Shown: positions 28,986-37,502 of the stretch, piece by piece
How positions within the stretch are numbered: position 1 is the stretch's first letter
Layout: each line of letters starts with the position of its first letter
Origin: Mesobacillus boroniphilus JCM 21738
Lineage (GTDB): Bacteria; Bacillota; Bacilli; Bacillales; Cytobacillaceae
Assembly (NCBI RefSeq): GCF_000517385.1
Contig: NZ_BAUW01000018.1
Span: 1-53,192, forward strand
Direction: 5' to 3'
DNA: 53,192 nucleotides
The notes under the pieces: generated by a model
What the model saw: the letters and a program-made list of their open reading frames with translations, nothing else
What the model was told of the DNA's origin: nothing
Database searches by the model: none
Program-made: the position numbers and the translations under genes

Positions 28986-30523
28986 CTACTTCTTATACTG
29001 AATCCGATAAATATCATGCCTGCGGTCTTTCAGCTGGCGGACTGTGCCGTCCTGGCGCTGGCGGCGCAGGATTTCGAGGTCGACATCGCCAATCATGACC
29101 ATTTCAATATTCGGATTGGTTTCACCGACAATCCCGTCCCTGGCGAATTCGAAATCAGATGGCGCGAAAATCCCAGACTGGGCATATTGGATATCCATGT
29201 TTTCTGTTTGCGGCAGGTTGCCGACGGTACCAGAAATGACAGTGTAGACCTGGTTCTCGACAGCTCTTGCCTGAGCACAGTATCGTACTCGCAGGTAGCC
29301 CTGGCGATCTTCGGTACAAAACGGTGTGAAAATGATTTTGGCTCCCATATCAGTGGCAATCCTAGCAAGCTCTGGGAATTCGATATCATAACAAATCTGG
29401 ATTGCGATTTTGCCGCAGTCTGTATCGAACACCTTCAACTCATCGCCGCGGCTGATGCCCCACCATCTGCGTTCATTTGGTGTGATATGAAGCTTATATT
29501 GCTTATCAATTGTCCCATCCCGGCGGAACAAGTAAGAGATATTGTAAATTTCGTCATCTTCTTCTTTTACCAAATGCGAACCTCCAATGATGTTGACATT
29601 ATAACGGACGGCCAGATCGGTAAAAAGCTCGATGTACTGCTCTGTATATTCAGTCACCCTGCGGATAGCCAGCGAAGGTGATTTTTCATCCATGAAGGAC
29701 ATAAGCTGTGTCGTGAAGATTTCCGGGAATACAGCAAAATCCGATCCTGCATCCGCTGCAACATCCGTAAAGTATTCAACCTGGTGTGCCAAATCTTCAA
29801 ACGATTTTATTTTCCTCATCATATACTGGACAACACAAATCCGGACTGGATTGCTGGTTTTATAAAATCTTTTCGAATTTGGCTGGTAATCGACATTATT
29901 CCATTCCATCAATGTCGCGTACTTATTCGACTGGAGATCATCCGGCAGATAGTTGGGATTAATCCTCATCAGCGTGAAGTCATTCCTCAGCTGGAATGAG
30001 AGTACCGGGTCATAGATCTTGTGAGATGCGACCTGCCGTACATATTCACGAGGTGACATTTCTTCCGCATGCAAATGATAATTCGGTATCCTGCCGCCGA
30101 TGATGATGCTTTTCAAGTTCATTTGCCTTGCAAGATCCTTTCTTGCTTCATATAAACGGTAGCCAACCTTCATCCTCCTGAATTCAGGATGTGTCATGAC
30201 TTCAATTCCATATAAGTTATAGCCATCTGGATTATGGTTCGAAATATAGCCTTCATCTGTGACATCATCCCAGCTGTGGCGATCGTCGTATTCATCAAAG
30301 TTTATAATCAGACTTGAGCAGGACCCGACTACTTTCCCATCATATTCGGCGACAAATTGGCTTCAGGAAAGATTTCAAGATGGCTTTCCAGCTGATCCCG
30401 CTTCCATGGCTCCATACCCGGAAAGCAGCTGTTCTGCATTTTGATAATCTCATCAATATCCTCTTGCTTCGTATTGCGGATGATCATTCTTTTTTCAAAT
30501 TTGGACAAATCCAATTCACTCAT
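28986..30523 (-). CDS. yhcX: GNAT acetyltransferase-nitrilase fusion YhcX (frameshifted)
   Basis: This two-domain cytoplasmic protein of about 512 aa is like B. subtilis YhcX. The N-terminal GNAT domain (residues 1-210) contains EFRRMKVGYRLYEARKDL. The C-terminal carbon-nitrogen hydrolase has the catalytic triad Glu (FPEIFTT), Lys (YKLHITPNE) and Cys (QICYDIEFPE). Substrates are unknown. One T is missing near 30357 (AATTTGTC for AATTTTGTC), which cuts off the first 55 codons; the repaired frame reads FPEANFVAEYDGKVVGSCSS. ATG at 30523. Confidence 0.9.
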
Positions 30524-30802
30524 ACAATCCTGCATCCTTTCTGTCATAAAAAAATCGCTATTTAACAATTACTTACTATTTATGTAAAAAACAAACCACC
30601 TTAAAAATCATTATCATATTCCTATACCCTAAATTCATCGGTTATAACTCTTTATTTAGCTTCTCCCTTTATATTGGGAAAAATTATTTCACATAATGTT
30701 AATTGAATTATTTTATTACATTCCTTAAGATGTAATGAGAGATAGTTGTTTCTTTTATAAAGAATGTTTAAATAGAGATTACATAGCTTAGGGGAGATTA
30801 GC

Positions 30803-31240
30803 TTGATAGAGACGAAAAAAGATTCGAGGGAGTCGTATTTATTTGCGGCTTGGGCTACATCGATCATCGCCATGTTCGGCAGTTTGTATTTCTCAGAAAT
30901 CCGCCAGTATGAGCCATGCCTCCTGTGCTGGTATCAGAGAATCCTGATGTATCCGTTTGCGTTAATACTGGGGATTGCTGTTGTCAAAAAGGATTATAAG
31001 ATTACCTTCTATACCATGATTATGGCAGCTGTCGGCGGATTAATATCTCTTTTCCATTATTCATTGCAAAAAGTGCCATTCATGGCTGATAATGCTGATA
31101 CTTGCGGGAGAGTGCCTTGTACAGGCCAATATATCAATTGGCTTGGTTTTATCACCATCCCATTCCTTGCTTTAACTGCTTTTATCATTATTTTTTCACT
31201 AAGCATGTTGATCTGGAAGAAATCTAAGGAGGAAGCGTAA
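30803..31240 (+). CDS. bdbC: Disulfide bond formation protein BdbC (DsbB family)
   Basis: This 145-aa membrane quinone reductase has four helices. The first redox pair is CLLC in EPCLLCWYQRI (residues about 39-42), and the second pair is in DTCGRVPCTGQYINW. It re-oxidises an extracytoplasmic thiol oxidase such as BdbD. The start is a TTG after AGGGGAG. The next gene, a thioredoxin-fold lipoprotein-like partner, begins 1 bp after its stop, so they form one unit. No gene is evident in 30524-30790. Confidence 0.92.
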   Translation: MIETKKDSRESYLFAAWATSIIAMFGSLYFSEIRQYEPCLLCWYQRILMYPFALILGIAVVKKDYKITFYTMIMAAVGGLISLFHYSLQKVPFMADNADTCGRVPCTGQYINWLGFITIPFLALTAFIIIFSLSMLIWKKSKEEA

Positions 31241-31241
31241 T

Positions 31242-31711
31242 TTGAAAAAGGTCATTATTTTTCTATTAATTATCGTTGGATTATTCGCAGCATTATTTTT
31301 TCTAAATAAAGCGCAAAATGAGGAAAAAGCAGAGGGTAATCCGTATGGCAAGGATACTCTTCATCCTGAAACCGTCAAACAGCTGGATGATCCGAACTAT
31401 CAAAATATCATCCTGCCTGAAGAACTGGATAAAAAAATCGAAAACGGTGAGGATGTTACCGTGTATTTCCACAGTCCAACCTGCCCACACTGCGTTCGCA
31501 CCACGCCTATTGTTGCACCTCTTGCAGAGGATATGGGTGTTGATCTTTTGCAATATAACCTTTTAGAGTTTGAACAAGGCTGGAATGATTATGGCATCGA
31601 ATCGACTCCAACCATTGTACAGTACAAGATGGTAAAGAAGTCAACAGGATCGTTGGCTACCAGGAAGAACCGACTTTCGAAGATTGGTTCAATGAAAATA
31701 CCTTAAAATAA
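31242..31711 (+). CDS. Membrane-anchored thioredoxin-like oxidase, BdbC partner (frameshifted)
   Basis: This protein of about 156 aa has an N-terminal membrane anchor (KVIIFLLIIVGLFAALFFL) and a thioredoxin fold with CPHC in YFHSPTCPHCVRTTP near residue 83 and cis-Pro in ESTPTIVQYK. It is probably the thiol oxidase or reductase that works with BdbC outside the membrane. One G is missing near 31629; the repaired tail is DGKEVNRIVGYQEEPTFEDW and ends at 31711. A TTG start lies within the upstream AAGGAGG context. Confidence 0.85.
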
Positions 31712-31715
31712 CGTC

Positions 31716-31745
31716 AAAACGCCTGCGATTCGCAGCGTTTTCATT
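31716..31745 (+). terminator. Terminator of bdbCD
   Basis: AAAACGC-TGCG and CGCA-GCGTTTT (one bulged C) form a hairpin with a T tail, also facing yhcU. Confidence 0.75.
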
Positions 31746-31756
31746 TAAATTTGATT

Positions 31757-32155
31757 TTAAAGTAACAGACTATTGGCGGCTTTTGTATACGTACTGATAT
31801 AATCTAGATGGACATGCTTGGAGTCAGAAAATTGACTGTAATTAAACGGGAAACAGATTCCATAGTCTGTCAATGTCTGGACATTTTTACGGAACATCGA
31901 CTGATATTTTTCCGGAATATGGCCAGACTCCAAAATAGAGATCAATGTCTGCATACTTGTGATTACCTGGAAAGCATCTCCAAGTGTACTGAATCTCTCG
32001 AACTGCTCGGGTCTTGTATGTAATACTTCAAGCCTTTCAAATTCATGAATGTCTTCATCTGAAAAGTACAATGGAAAAATATCAGTATAAAAATACCTTG
32101 CCAGTTCTACTACTTTCTCTTCTTGTCCGGGAGTAGACGCAAAAACAATTTTCAA
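31757..32155 (-). CDS. yhcU: DUF5365 protein YhcU
   Basis: This 132-aa soluble protein is rich in aromatic residues (ARYFYTDIFPLYFSDEDIHE, SMFRKNVQTLTDYGICFPFN). It resembles B. subtilis YhcU in sequence and in its position beside yhcT and yhcX. Function is unknown. The best start is the TTG at 32155 (reading KIVFASTPGQEEK), 7 nt after AAGGTGGG; the GTG at 32167 overlaps that site. Confidence 0.75.
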   Translation of the reverse strand: MKIVFASTPGQEEKVVELARYFYTDIFPLYFSDEDIHEFERLEVLHTRPEQFERFSTLGDAFQVITSMQTLISILESGHIPEKYQSMFRKNVQTLTDYGICFPFNYSQFSDSKHVHLDYISTYTKAANSLLL

Positions 32156-32199
32156 GGATCGACCCACCTTTTTTAACCCTTTGTAATCTATTCGTAATA

Positions 32200-32216
32200 T
32201 ATATACCTAGAATAAC
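32200..32216. promoter_or_regulatory. Half operator similar to the PadR sites
   Basis: TATATACCT runs into ACCTAGAATAAC, a 12-mer identical to 17030-17041. It lies between divergent yhcU and yhcT. The second arm is not conserved, so regulation is uncertain. Confidence 0.3.
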
Positions 32217-32357
32217 ATATCCATTCCATTTTTCTGGGTGGTAATTATGTCCATGCATGCGGTAAAAGTTGACATATTCCTATTAAACGCAAACGAGTTT
32301 ATATACGGCTTTTTCATAGAGAAAAATAATCTACATTACCAAAGTCAGGAGACAAAT

Positions 32358-33276
32358 ATGATACACACTAACAAAAAAGGCGATTGGTTTGAACTGGCCA
32401 TTCCCGCTGAATGGGAAAGTTACACTCTTGAAACGCTTTTTAGGGAATTTTGGAAGGTTCCAAAAAATTAGTCCATCAATTAAGGCTGGAAAAGAACGTG
32501 CTGATTAACGGGAATGTTCCTGATTGGACACATCACTTCAAAAAGAATGACCGCTTAAGCATGAAGCTTTTTACTGAAGAAGAGGCTACCGTCATCCCAG
32601 AATACTTGAATGTTGATATCATCTATGAGGATGACCACCTGATCGTATTCAATAAGCCTGCCGGAATGGATACTCATCCAAACGAGAGCGGCCAGGTTGC
32701 ACTCTGGTGAACGGGGCTGCTTACCATATGCAGTCAAATGGAGAGCTTACACGCCCCCGTCATATACACAGGCTTGACCGTGAGACAACAGGCGCCGTAC
32801 TTTTTGCCAAAAACCCGCTCATGACAGCGATTTTCGATAAAATGCTGGAGGAACGTGCCATTAAAAGAACATACCTGGCATTGGCTGACGGGATCATCAG
32901 ACAAAAAAAAGGAACCATCAATAAACCAATCGGCCGTGACCGTCATCATCCAACAAGAAGAAGAGTTTCGGAAACAGGACAGCAGGCCATCACCCACTTT
33001 AAAGTACTGGACCAAATGAAACATAAAGATCTGACCCTTGTCCAATGTATACTGGATACCGGCAGGACCCATCAAATCCGGGTGCATTTCAGCGCTATAG
33101 GGCATCCACTGGCTGGAGACAGCCTCTACGAAGGAAGCGATACATTTCACAGGCAAGCGCTGCATGCGGTAAAGATGGAATTCACCCATCCGTTTACACA
33201 GGAAAAAATAATCTGCCACGCACCTTTTATCGACCAACCGCCGATATTTTTTAATATTGATCCATATGAGATTTAA
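32358..33276 (+). CDS. yhcT: RluD-type pseudouridine synthase YhcT (two frameshifts)
   Basis: This RNA pseudouridine synthase of about 306 aa has the catalytic loop HIHRLDRETTGAVLFAKN with the essential Asp, LVFNKPAGMDTHPN-like strand and the C-terminal TGRTHQIRVHFSAIGHPLAG. One A is missing in the A-run at 32462-32467 (PKKLVHQ expected) and one G near 32694 (before CTLVNGAAYHM). The ATG at 32358 follows CAGGAG. It is divergent from yhcU, as in the B. subtilis yhc region. The target RNA is unknown. Confidence 0.9.
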
Positions 33277-33310
33277 AATTTATTATGGAAATGGCTAGAA
33301 AATCACAAAA

Positions 33311-33338
33311 AAAATCCTTCCGTAGTGGAAGGATTTTT
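33311..33338. terminator. Bidirectional terminator
   Basis: AAAATCCTTCC and GGAAGGATTTT form a perfect stem with a 5-nt loop between convergent yhcT and the GlsB gene; T-runs on both strands. Confidence 0.85.
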
Positions 33339-33339
33339 A

Positions 33340-33597
33340 TTAGTCAGCTTTACGCATACTCTTCATTACAAGGCTGACGATGAATACTAATGCAATCGCA
33401 CCGATCAATGCCGGGACAATCGCAAAGTCAGCAACTACAGGTCCCCAGTCTCCTAAGATTGCTTGTCCAATCCAAGCACCTACGAAACCAGCGATGATGT
33501 TACCGATTACGCCGCCAGGAATATCTCTACCCAAGATCAATCCTGCTAACCACCCAATAATACCACCAATAATTAATGCCCAAAGAAAACTCATCAT
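33340..33597 (-). CDS. GlsB/YeaQ/YmgE family stress membrane protein
   Basis: This 85-aa glycine-rich protein has three membrane helices (IIGGIIGWLAGLILGRDI, IGNIIAGFVGAWIGQAILG). It is the transglycosylase-associated/GlsB family often induced by general stress; the mechanism is unknown. AAGGAGG precedes two adjacent ATG codons at 33597 and 33594. A weak sigma-B-like GTTTGA...GGGTGT lies 70-90 bp upstream, with an 11-nt spacer that is one base short. Confidence 0.85.
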   Translation of the reverse strand: MMSFLWALIIGGIIGWLAGLILGRDIPGGVIGNIIAGFVGAWIGQAILGDWGPVVADFAIVPALIGAIALVFIVSLVMKSMRKAD

Positions 33598-33954
33598 AAT
33601 GTTATTCCTCCTTAAAATTTAGATGTATTTTACAAGTAGTAATAGTGCAAAGGGTTTTTACACCCTTTTAAAGAGTTCAAACTGCAGTGATGTAAAATTA
33701 GCTATGCTGATTTTCGTTGCTTCCCGGGAGCTAAACAGCTTGCTCTAACCTTATATTACCTCAATTTCCATGGTGTTAAACCAAGGGGTTCTGCAGTCTA
33801 ACATGCAGAATTCTAAGATGTTGAATTTTGTTGTTTTCTGCTTGTACACCTACATTACCACCCACGGATTATTTTAAAACCTTGCGGATGATAATTTAAC
33901 CTTTAACGTATCACGCAGTGTTCTCTTTCTTTTAATATATCCATATTGCAAAAT

Positions 33955-33983
33955 AAAAAACGGACTGATTGGAATTCAATCCG
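33955..33983 (-). terminator. Terminator-like hairpin
   Basis: On the minus strand ACGGATTG and CAATCAGTCCGT pair (small bulge) and T6 follows; it would end the candidate small gene at 33976-34138. Confidence 0.5.
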
Positions 33984-34138
33984 TCATTCCGAAAAATTTC
34001 TTAGCCTCCATCAAATGCTGTTTAAACTGCTTTAAAAATCAATATGGTCAGAATCGGCCCCAAAACGCTGGTTAAACTTTTATACAAATCAAAACGGCTG
34101 CCAATCTGACAGCCGCCAAATCTATATAAACGGCTCAT
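33976..34138 (-). CDS. Candidate small protein, 54 aa (two frameshifts)
   Basis: Restoring one A near 34075 and one T near 34042, both in homopolymers, yields a continuous frame: MSRLYRFGGCQIGSRFDLYK, KFNQRFGADSDHIDFLKQF, KQHLMEAKKFFGMTD, stop. The helical, basic tail and a terminator whose stem contains the stop codon suggest a real gene. There is no clear ribosome site, and the family is unknown to me. The surrounding 33600-34250 otherwise holds only hairpins. Confidence 0.3.
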
Positions 34139-34248
34139 CGGCCGAAATTTTTCGTTTTAATTAATCTTTAAGTTCCCGGCAAAAATTCGTCCTAAACAGC
34201 CGGACAAAACAAATTTTCAAAATGGGCTTATCTTTATTTTTCAAAACG

Positions 34249-34274
34249 AAAAAGCCCGGGACAGAACCCGGACT
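34249..34274 (-). terminator. Terminator of the DUF302 gene
   Basis: TCCGGG and CCCGGG arms around a 6-nt loop are followed by T5 on the minus strand. Confidence 0.75.
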
Positions 34275-34289
34275 TCATGTTGTTTTAAA

Positions 34290-34673
34290 TTACTTAATAT
34301 TGTCAATAGCACCGATCAGCCTTTTTTCGATGTCTGCCGCGATTGTCTGTAAATCATCATTTTCCACAAATTTAATTAGTTCCGTTGGCTTTGGAAGGCC
34401 GACCTTGGTTGCGCCATTTTCTTTATATACTACAATTTTGCAAGGGAGAAAATAGCTTACGATAGGGTTCTTTTCAAGTACTCTTTTCGCTTCATGTGGA
34501 TTGCACACTTCAAGGATGATATAGTCACCGTCAAGTTCCACACCTTTACCAGCTAATGTTTCCTTCATATTCAGTGACCAGAGGACACCGAATTTCTCCT
34601 CTTTCAAGCTTGCCTCAAGTGCTGATACTGCTTCATTCATTGACTTGTCCACTTCAATCGTATGATGGAACAT
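34290..34673 (-). CDS. DUF302 domain protein
   Basis: This 127-aa cytoplasmic single-domain DUF302 protein (SMNEAVSALEASLKEEKFGV, VCNPHEAKRVLEKNPIVSYF, LPCKIVVYKENGATKVGLP) matches the family over its full length. The role is unknown, though relatives often sit near redox or metal genes. The conserved Cys lies in FLPCKIVVY. I chose ATG 34673, 8 nt after AGGAGAG; ATG 34679 abuts it. Confidence 0.88.
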   Translation of the reverse strand: MFHHTIEVDKSMNEAVSALEASLKEEKFGVLWSLNMKETLAGKGVELDGDYIILEVCNPHEAKRVLEKNPIVSYFLPCKIVVYKENGATKVGLPKPTELIKFVENDDLQTIAADIEKRLIGAIDNIK

Positions 34674-34757
34674 GTTCATCTCTCCTTTCGATTTTAAAAA
34701 ATACCTCAATTTAATAGCAGATAAACCACTATAGGTATTATAAATATTGTGCCATAG

Positions 34758-34794
34758 GAAAAAACCGCCGTACACTATTTTGCATTCCGGCGGC
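34758..34794 (-). terminator. Terminator of sspH
   Basis: CCGCCG and CGGCGG arms around about 16 nt are followed by T6 on the minus strand. Confidence 0.75.
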
Positions 34795-34842
34795 CTGCAT
34801 GCTTAAGTATGGAGGTACTTCCTCCTTTTCTATCGTCGTTGC

Positions 34843-35025
34843 TTAAGATCTTTCCTGCAGCTCAGTAATCTCCACAGTTGTCCTTTCTTCCAATGGCCCA
34901 CGCAGATGGACAGTGGCAGTGCGGCCGTCCTCATTCAAATGGTCAATCCACACGGATGCACCGTTATAAATCACATCTATTTCTGCTGACGATGACAGTA
35001 TCTGTCTTACTCGATTCAAGTCCAT
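34843..35025 (-). CDS. sspH: Small acid-soluble spore protein, H type
   Basis: This 60-aa minor SASP reads MDLNRVRQILSSSAEIDVIY, then NGASVWIDHLNEDGRTATVH and LRGPLEERTTVEITEL, the SspH pattern from end to end. It is packed in the spore core; its precise role is unclear. GGAGG lies 7 nt before the ATG. Forespore expression is expected, but I could not identify a convincing sigma-G promoter. Confidence 0.92.
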   Translation of the reverse strand: MDLNRVRQILSSSAEIDVIYNGASVWIDHLNEDGRTATVHLRGPLEERTTVEITELQERS

Positions 35026-35172
35026 ATTCCTACCTCCGCAATCAAATTTTCTCCACTATTTTAGCTAGAAGCATTTCTTTTTATTCGCTCTGGAGAATTA
35101 TATATCCCTGATTGCCACAAATTTGGAAAATTGCGATAGAATAAAAGTAACGTATAAATTCAGGAGGTCATT

Positions 35173-36995
35173 ATGCCTGATTGGTCATATCACCCATTAT
35201 TTAAACCATGGCTGTCCACCTTGCCCGGAAATGCAGGACGGGAATTCATCCACCGTGGAATGTCCACCATCGCAAAGTTTCCAGGGGGAAGAACTTTCAT
35301 CGAGTTTCTTGGGCATATGTCTCCCTCGGAAAAACTGCACGGCAATCTGTTTGGACTTCAATTCAGTAGCCCGGTTGGATTAAGCGGGAAGATTGATCCG
35401 CAATTATCCGGGATTGAAGCCTTCCCGAATCTTGGCTTTGGGGCAATTGAAGTTGGTCCCATCACTAAATTTCCGAGAGAGCCCAAAACAGCAGGATCTC
35501 TTTCAATAACTAATGATGCCTTGATCCTGCCTGAACATGCCGAGACGATTGGACTTAACGCCACAAAAAATAAACTAACAAAGTCGCGGACAGTGCCTGT
35601 CCTGATTCGGCTAGAGGAACCGCAAATCATTGCTGAGCATTTAAAAGATACTGGCGATGCCTTCATAATTGAAATTGATTCAATTGAAAGCATTGATGAT
35701 CTCACACATATAAAAACGGTGCTTGAAAACAAGCCTGTCCTTTTAGCTATCAGGCATTCTGCTGTTGCTGACAACCTTTTGAAGGTTAAATCAGCCAGTC
35801 AGTTTGTGGACGGAATAATGATTGAAGAAGATCGAAAGTTAACTGCCGGAACACAGGTCTTGCCACTTCAGCAAACAGATGGATTGATACATGCTCTGAA
35901 CATGATAAAAAATGAAATTGATTTACCGGTCGTTACCTCTGGAGGCGTTGCTGAACCCGCCGATGCGCTCGACCTTTTTGAGGCAGGTGCGGAGCTGGTC
36001 TTTTTATCGGGGGGCTATGTCGCATCAGGGCCTGGGTTGCCAAAAAGAATCAATGAAGCCCTCCTAGACAAACTGGGAGACGAGAGGAACGAACTTCCTG
36101 GCTGGATCTGGTATTGGCTGTTCGGACTTTTCATCCTGATTGGAGGAGCACTCGTCTTATTCTTCAGTTTTACGAAGGTCATCCTCTTCTATGATGAAGC
36201 ATTCATGCAAATGACCAGGCTTGAATTGATGGCCTATAATCCCAATCTTTATAAATTTATGTCACATGACAGGATGACACTTGCTGGCACCATGATTTCT
36301 GGAGGCTTCATCTATATGCAGCTGGCACTGCACGGCATCCGCTACGGAATCCATTGGGCAAGAAAAGCTTTTAATATCGGGGCGATTACTGGATTCCTGG
36401 GAATTATACTTTTTTTCTCGGATTCGGTTATTTCGACTGGCTGCACGGTTTGTTCTGGCTCATTTTGCTTCCTTTTTACATCATGGGCTACATAAAAACA
36501 CGCTCAGCAACTCAATCGCCTTCATCAAAAAACCGCACAAACCATTCATCCTGGAAGAAAGCAGTGTATGGCCAGCTCATGTTTGTCATCCTCGGTTTCT
36601 CCTTTGTGCTCGGAGGGATTGTCATTTCGACAATTGGTGCGACATACGTGTTTGTTGATACCGACCTGACATATATCTGCATGACACCAGACCAACTGAA
36701 TGCGCTGAACGAAAAATTGATACCCGTCATTGCACACGACCGCGCAGGCTTTGGCAGCGCACTCTTCAGTGTTGGTTTTCTTGTATTAACGCTGTCGCTG
36801 TGGGGATTCCATGAAGGATCTGCCTGGGTTTGGAGGACCTTCCTGATCGGAGGAATACCCGCTTTTTCAGCAGGAATTTTCACACATCTGTATATAGGTT
36901 ACATCGATTTCATCCACCTGCTTCCCGCCTACTTTGCGTTGGCGCTTTACATTGGAGGATTGTTGCTAACGAAGGATTATTTTAAAAAAAGTTGA
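35173..36995 (+). CDS. DHODH-like FMN barrel fused to a membrane domain (frameshifted)
   Basis: The reconstructed protein is about 607 aa. Residues 1-300 resemble class-2 dihydroorotate dehydrogenase (LFSSPVGLSGKIDP-like start, LGFGAIEVGPIT, PVVTSGGVAEPADALDLFEA, GAELVFLSGGYVASGPGL), but the catalytic loop is shortened. Eight or so membrane helices follow from about 310, with an extracytoplasmic stretch and the motif HDRAGFGSALFSVGFL seen in stand-alone membrane proteins of other bacteria. One T is missing in the T7 run near 36412-36418 (FLGFGYFDWLHGLFW expected). Pyrimidine synthesis is not certain; no pyr genes are near. Confidence 0.8.
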
Positions 36996-37002
36996 CTTAG
37001 AG

Positions 37003-37047
37003 GTGCAGACAAAACCTTGGGATGGTTCCTTGTCTGCAGTTTTTTTG
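37003..37047 (+). terminator. Terminator of the DHODH-fusion gene
   Basis: TGCAGACAA and TTGTCTGCA form a perfect 9-bp stem followed by T7. Confidence 0.85.
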
Positions 37048-37139
37048 CACTGATGCTGTTATACCTAAAACTGCCCAAAAATTACAGCGGCCCTTTGAAA
37101 ATGGAATGTATGAAGTCCTTAGGTGGGAAGTAAATGTCT

Positions 37140-37361
37140 CATAAGGGTACATTTCTGTCTCTTTCGTACCCTTATGAGGAGGAAAAACTCTGCATAAGGG
37201 TATATTTAGGCTCTTTTCGTATCCTTATGAGGAGGAAAGACTCTGCATAAGGGTACATTTAGGCTCTTTTCGTATCCTTATGAGGAGGAAAGACTCTGCA
37301 TAAGGGTACATTTAGGCTTTTTTCGTACCCTTATGAATTATCCCTATGCATATAAGGGTAC
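37140..37361 (+). repeat. 53-bp tandem hairpin array, four copies plus part
   Basis: Units start at 37140, 37193, 37246 and 37299, with a partial copy at 37349. Each has arms CATAAGGGTAC and GTACCCTTATG around a 15-nt loop and a spacer containing GAGGAGGAAAGACTCTG. Changes between units are C-to-T in the right arm or C-to-T at the left-arm end, which keep G-U pairing in plus-strand RNA. It sits between a terminator and a purine permease gene. Confidence 0.9.
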
Positions 37362-37445
37362 AATAAATGGACATTTAACATTTCCGAATACTTCCCTGAC
37401 ACTTATTATTGGATTTTCTTGAAATTCACACTTGAAAAACACATC

Positions 37446-37489
37446 AAAAACGAATATTATATTTATTGTGTTTAAAAATCGTTCGTATT
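37446..37489 (+). promoter_or_regulatory. PurR operator (paired PurBoxes)
   Basis: AAAAACGAATATT (37446-37458) and the inverted AAATACGAACGAT (37489-37477) each match the PurBox AWWWCCGAACWWT at 11 of 13 positions. The gap is within the 16-18 nt typical of Bacillus PurR sites. They lie just upstream of a purine permease. Confidence 0.7.
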
Positions 37490-37502
37490 TTTGGAGGAAC
37501 TC

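Noticed and set aside
28713-29681. 322-aa open frame antisense to yhcX
   Set aside because: It is the shadow of a conserved gene on the other strand; no ribosome site and no recognisable domain.
30652-30873. 73-aa minus-strand frame overlapping the start of bdbC
   Set aside because: AT-rich promoter DNA; no ribosome site and it overlaps a certain gene.
37140-37361. CRISPR array
   Set aside because: The whole 53-bp unit repeats; there are no unique spacers and no cas genes.
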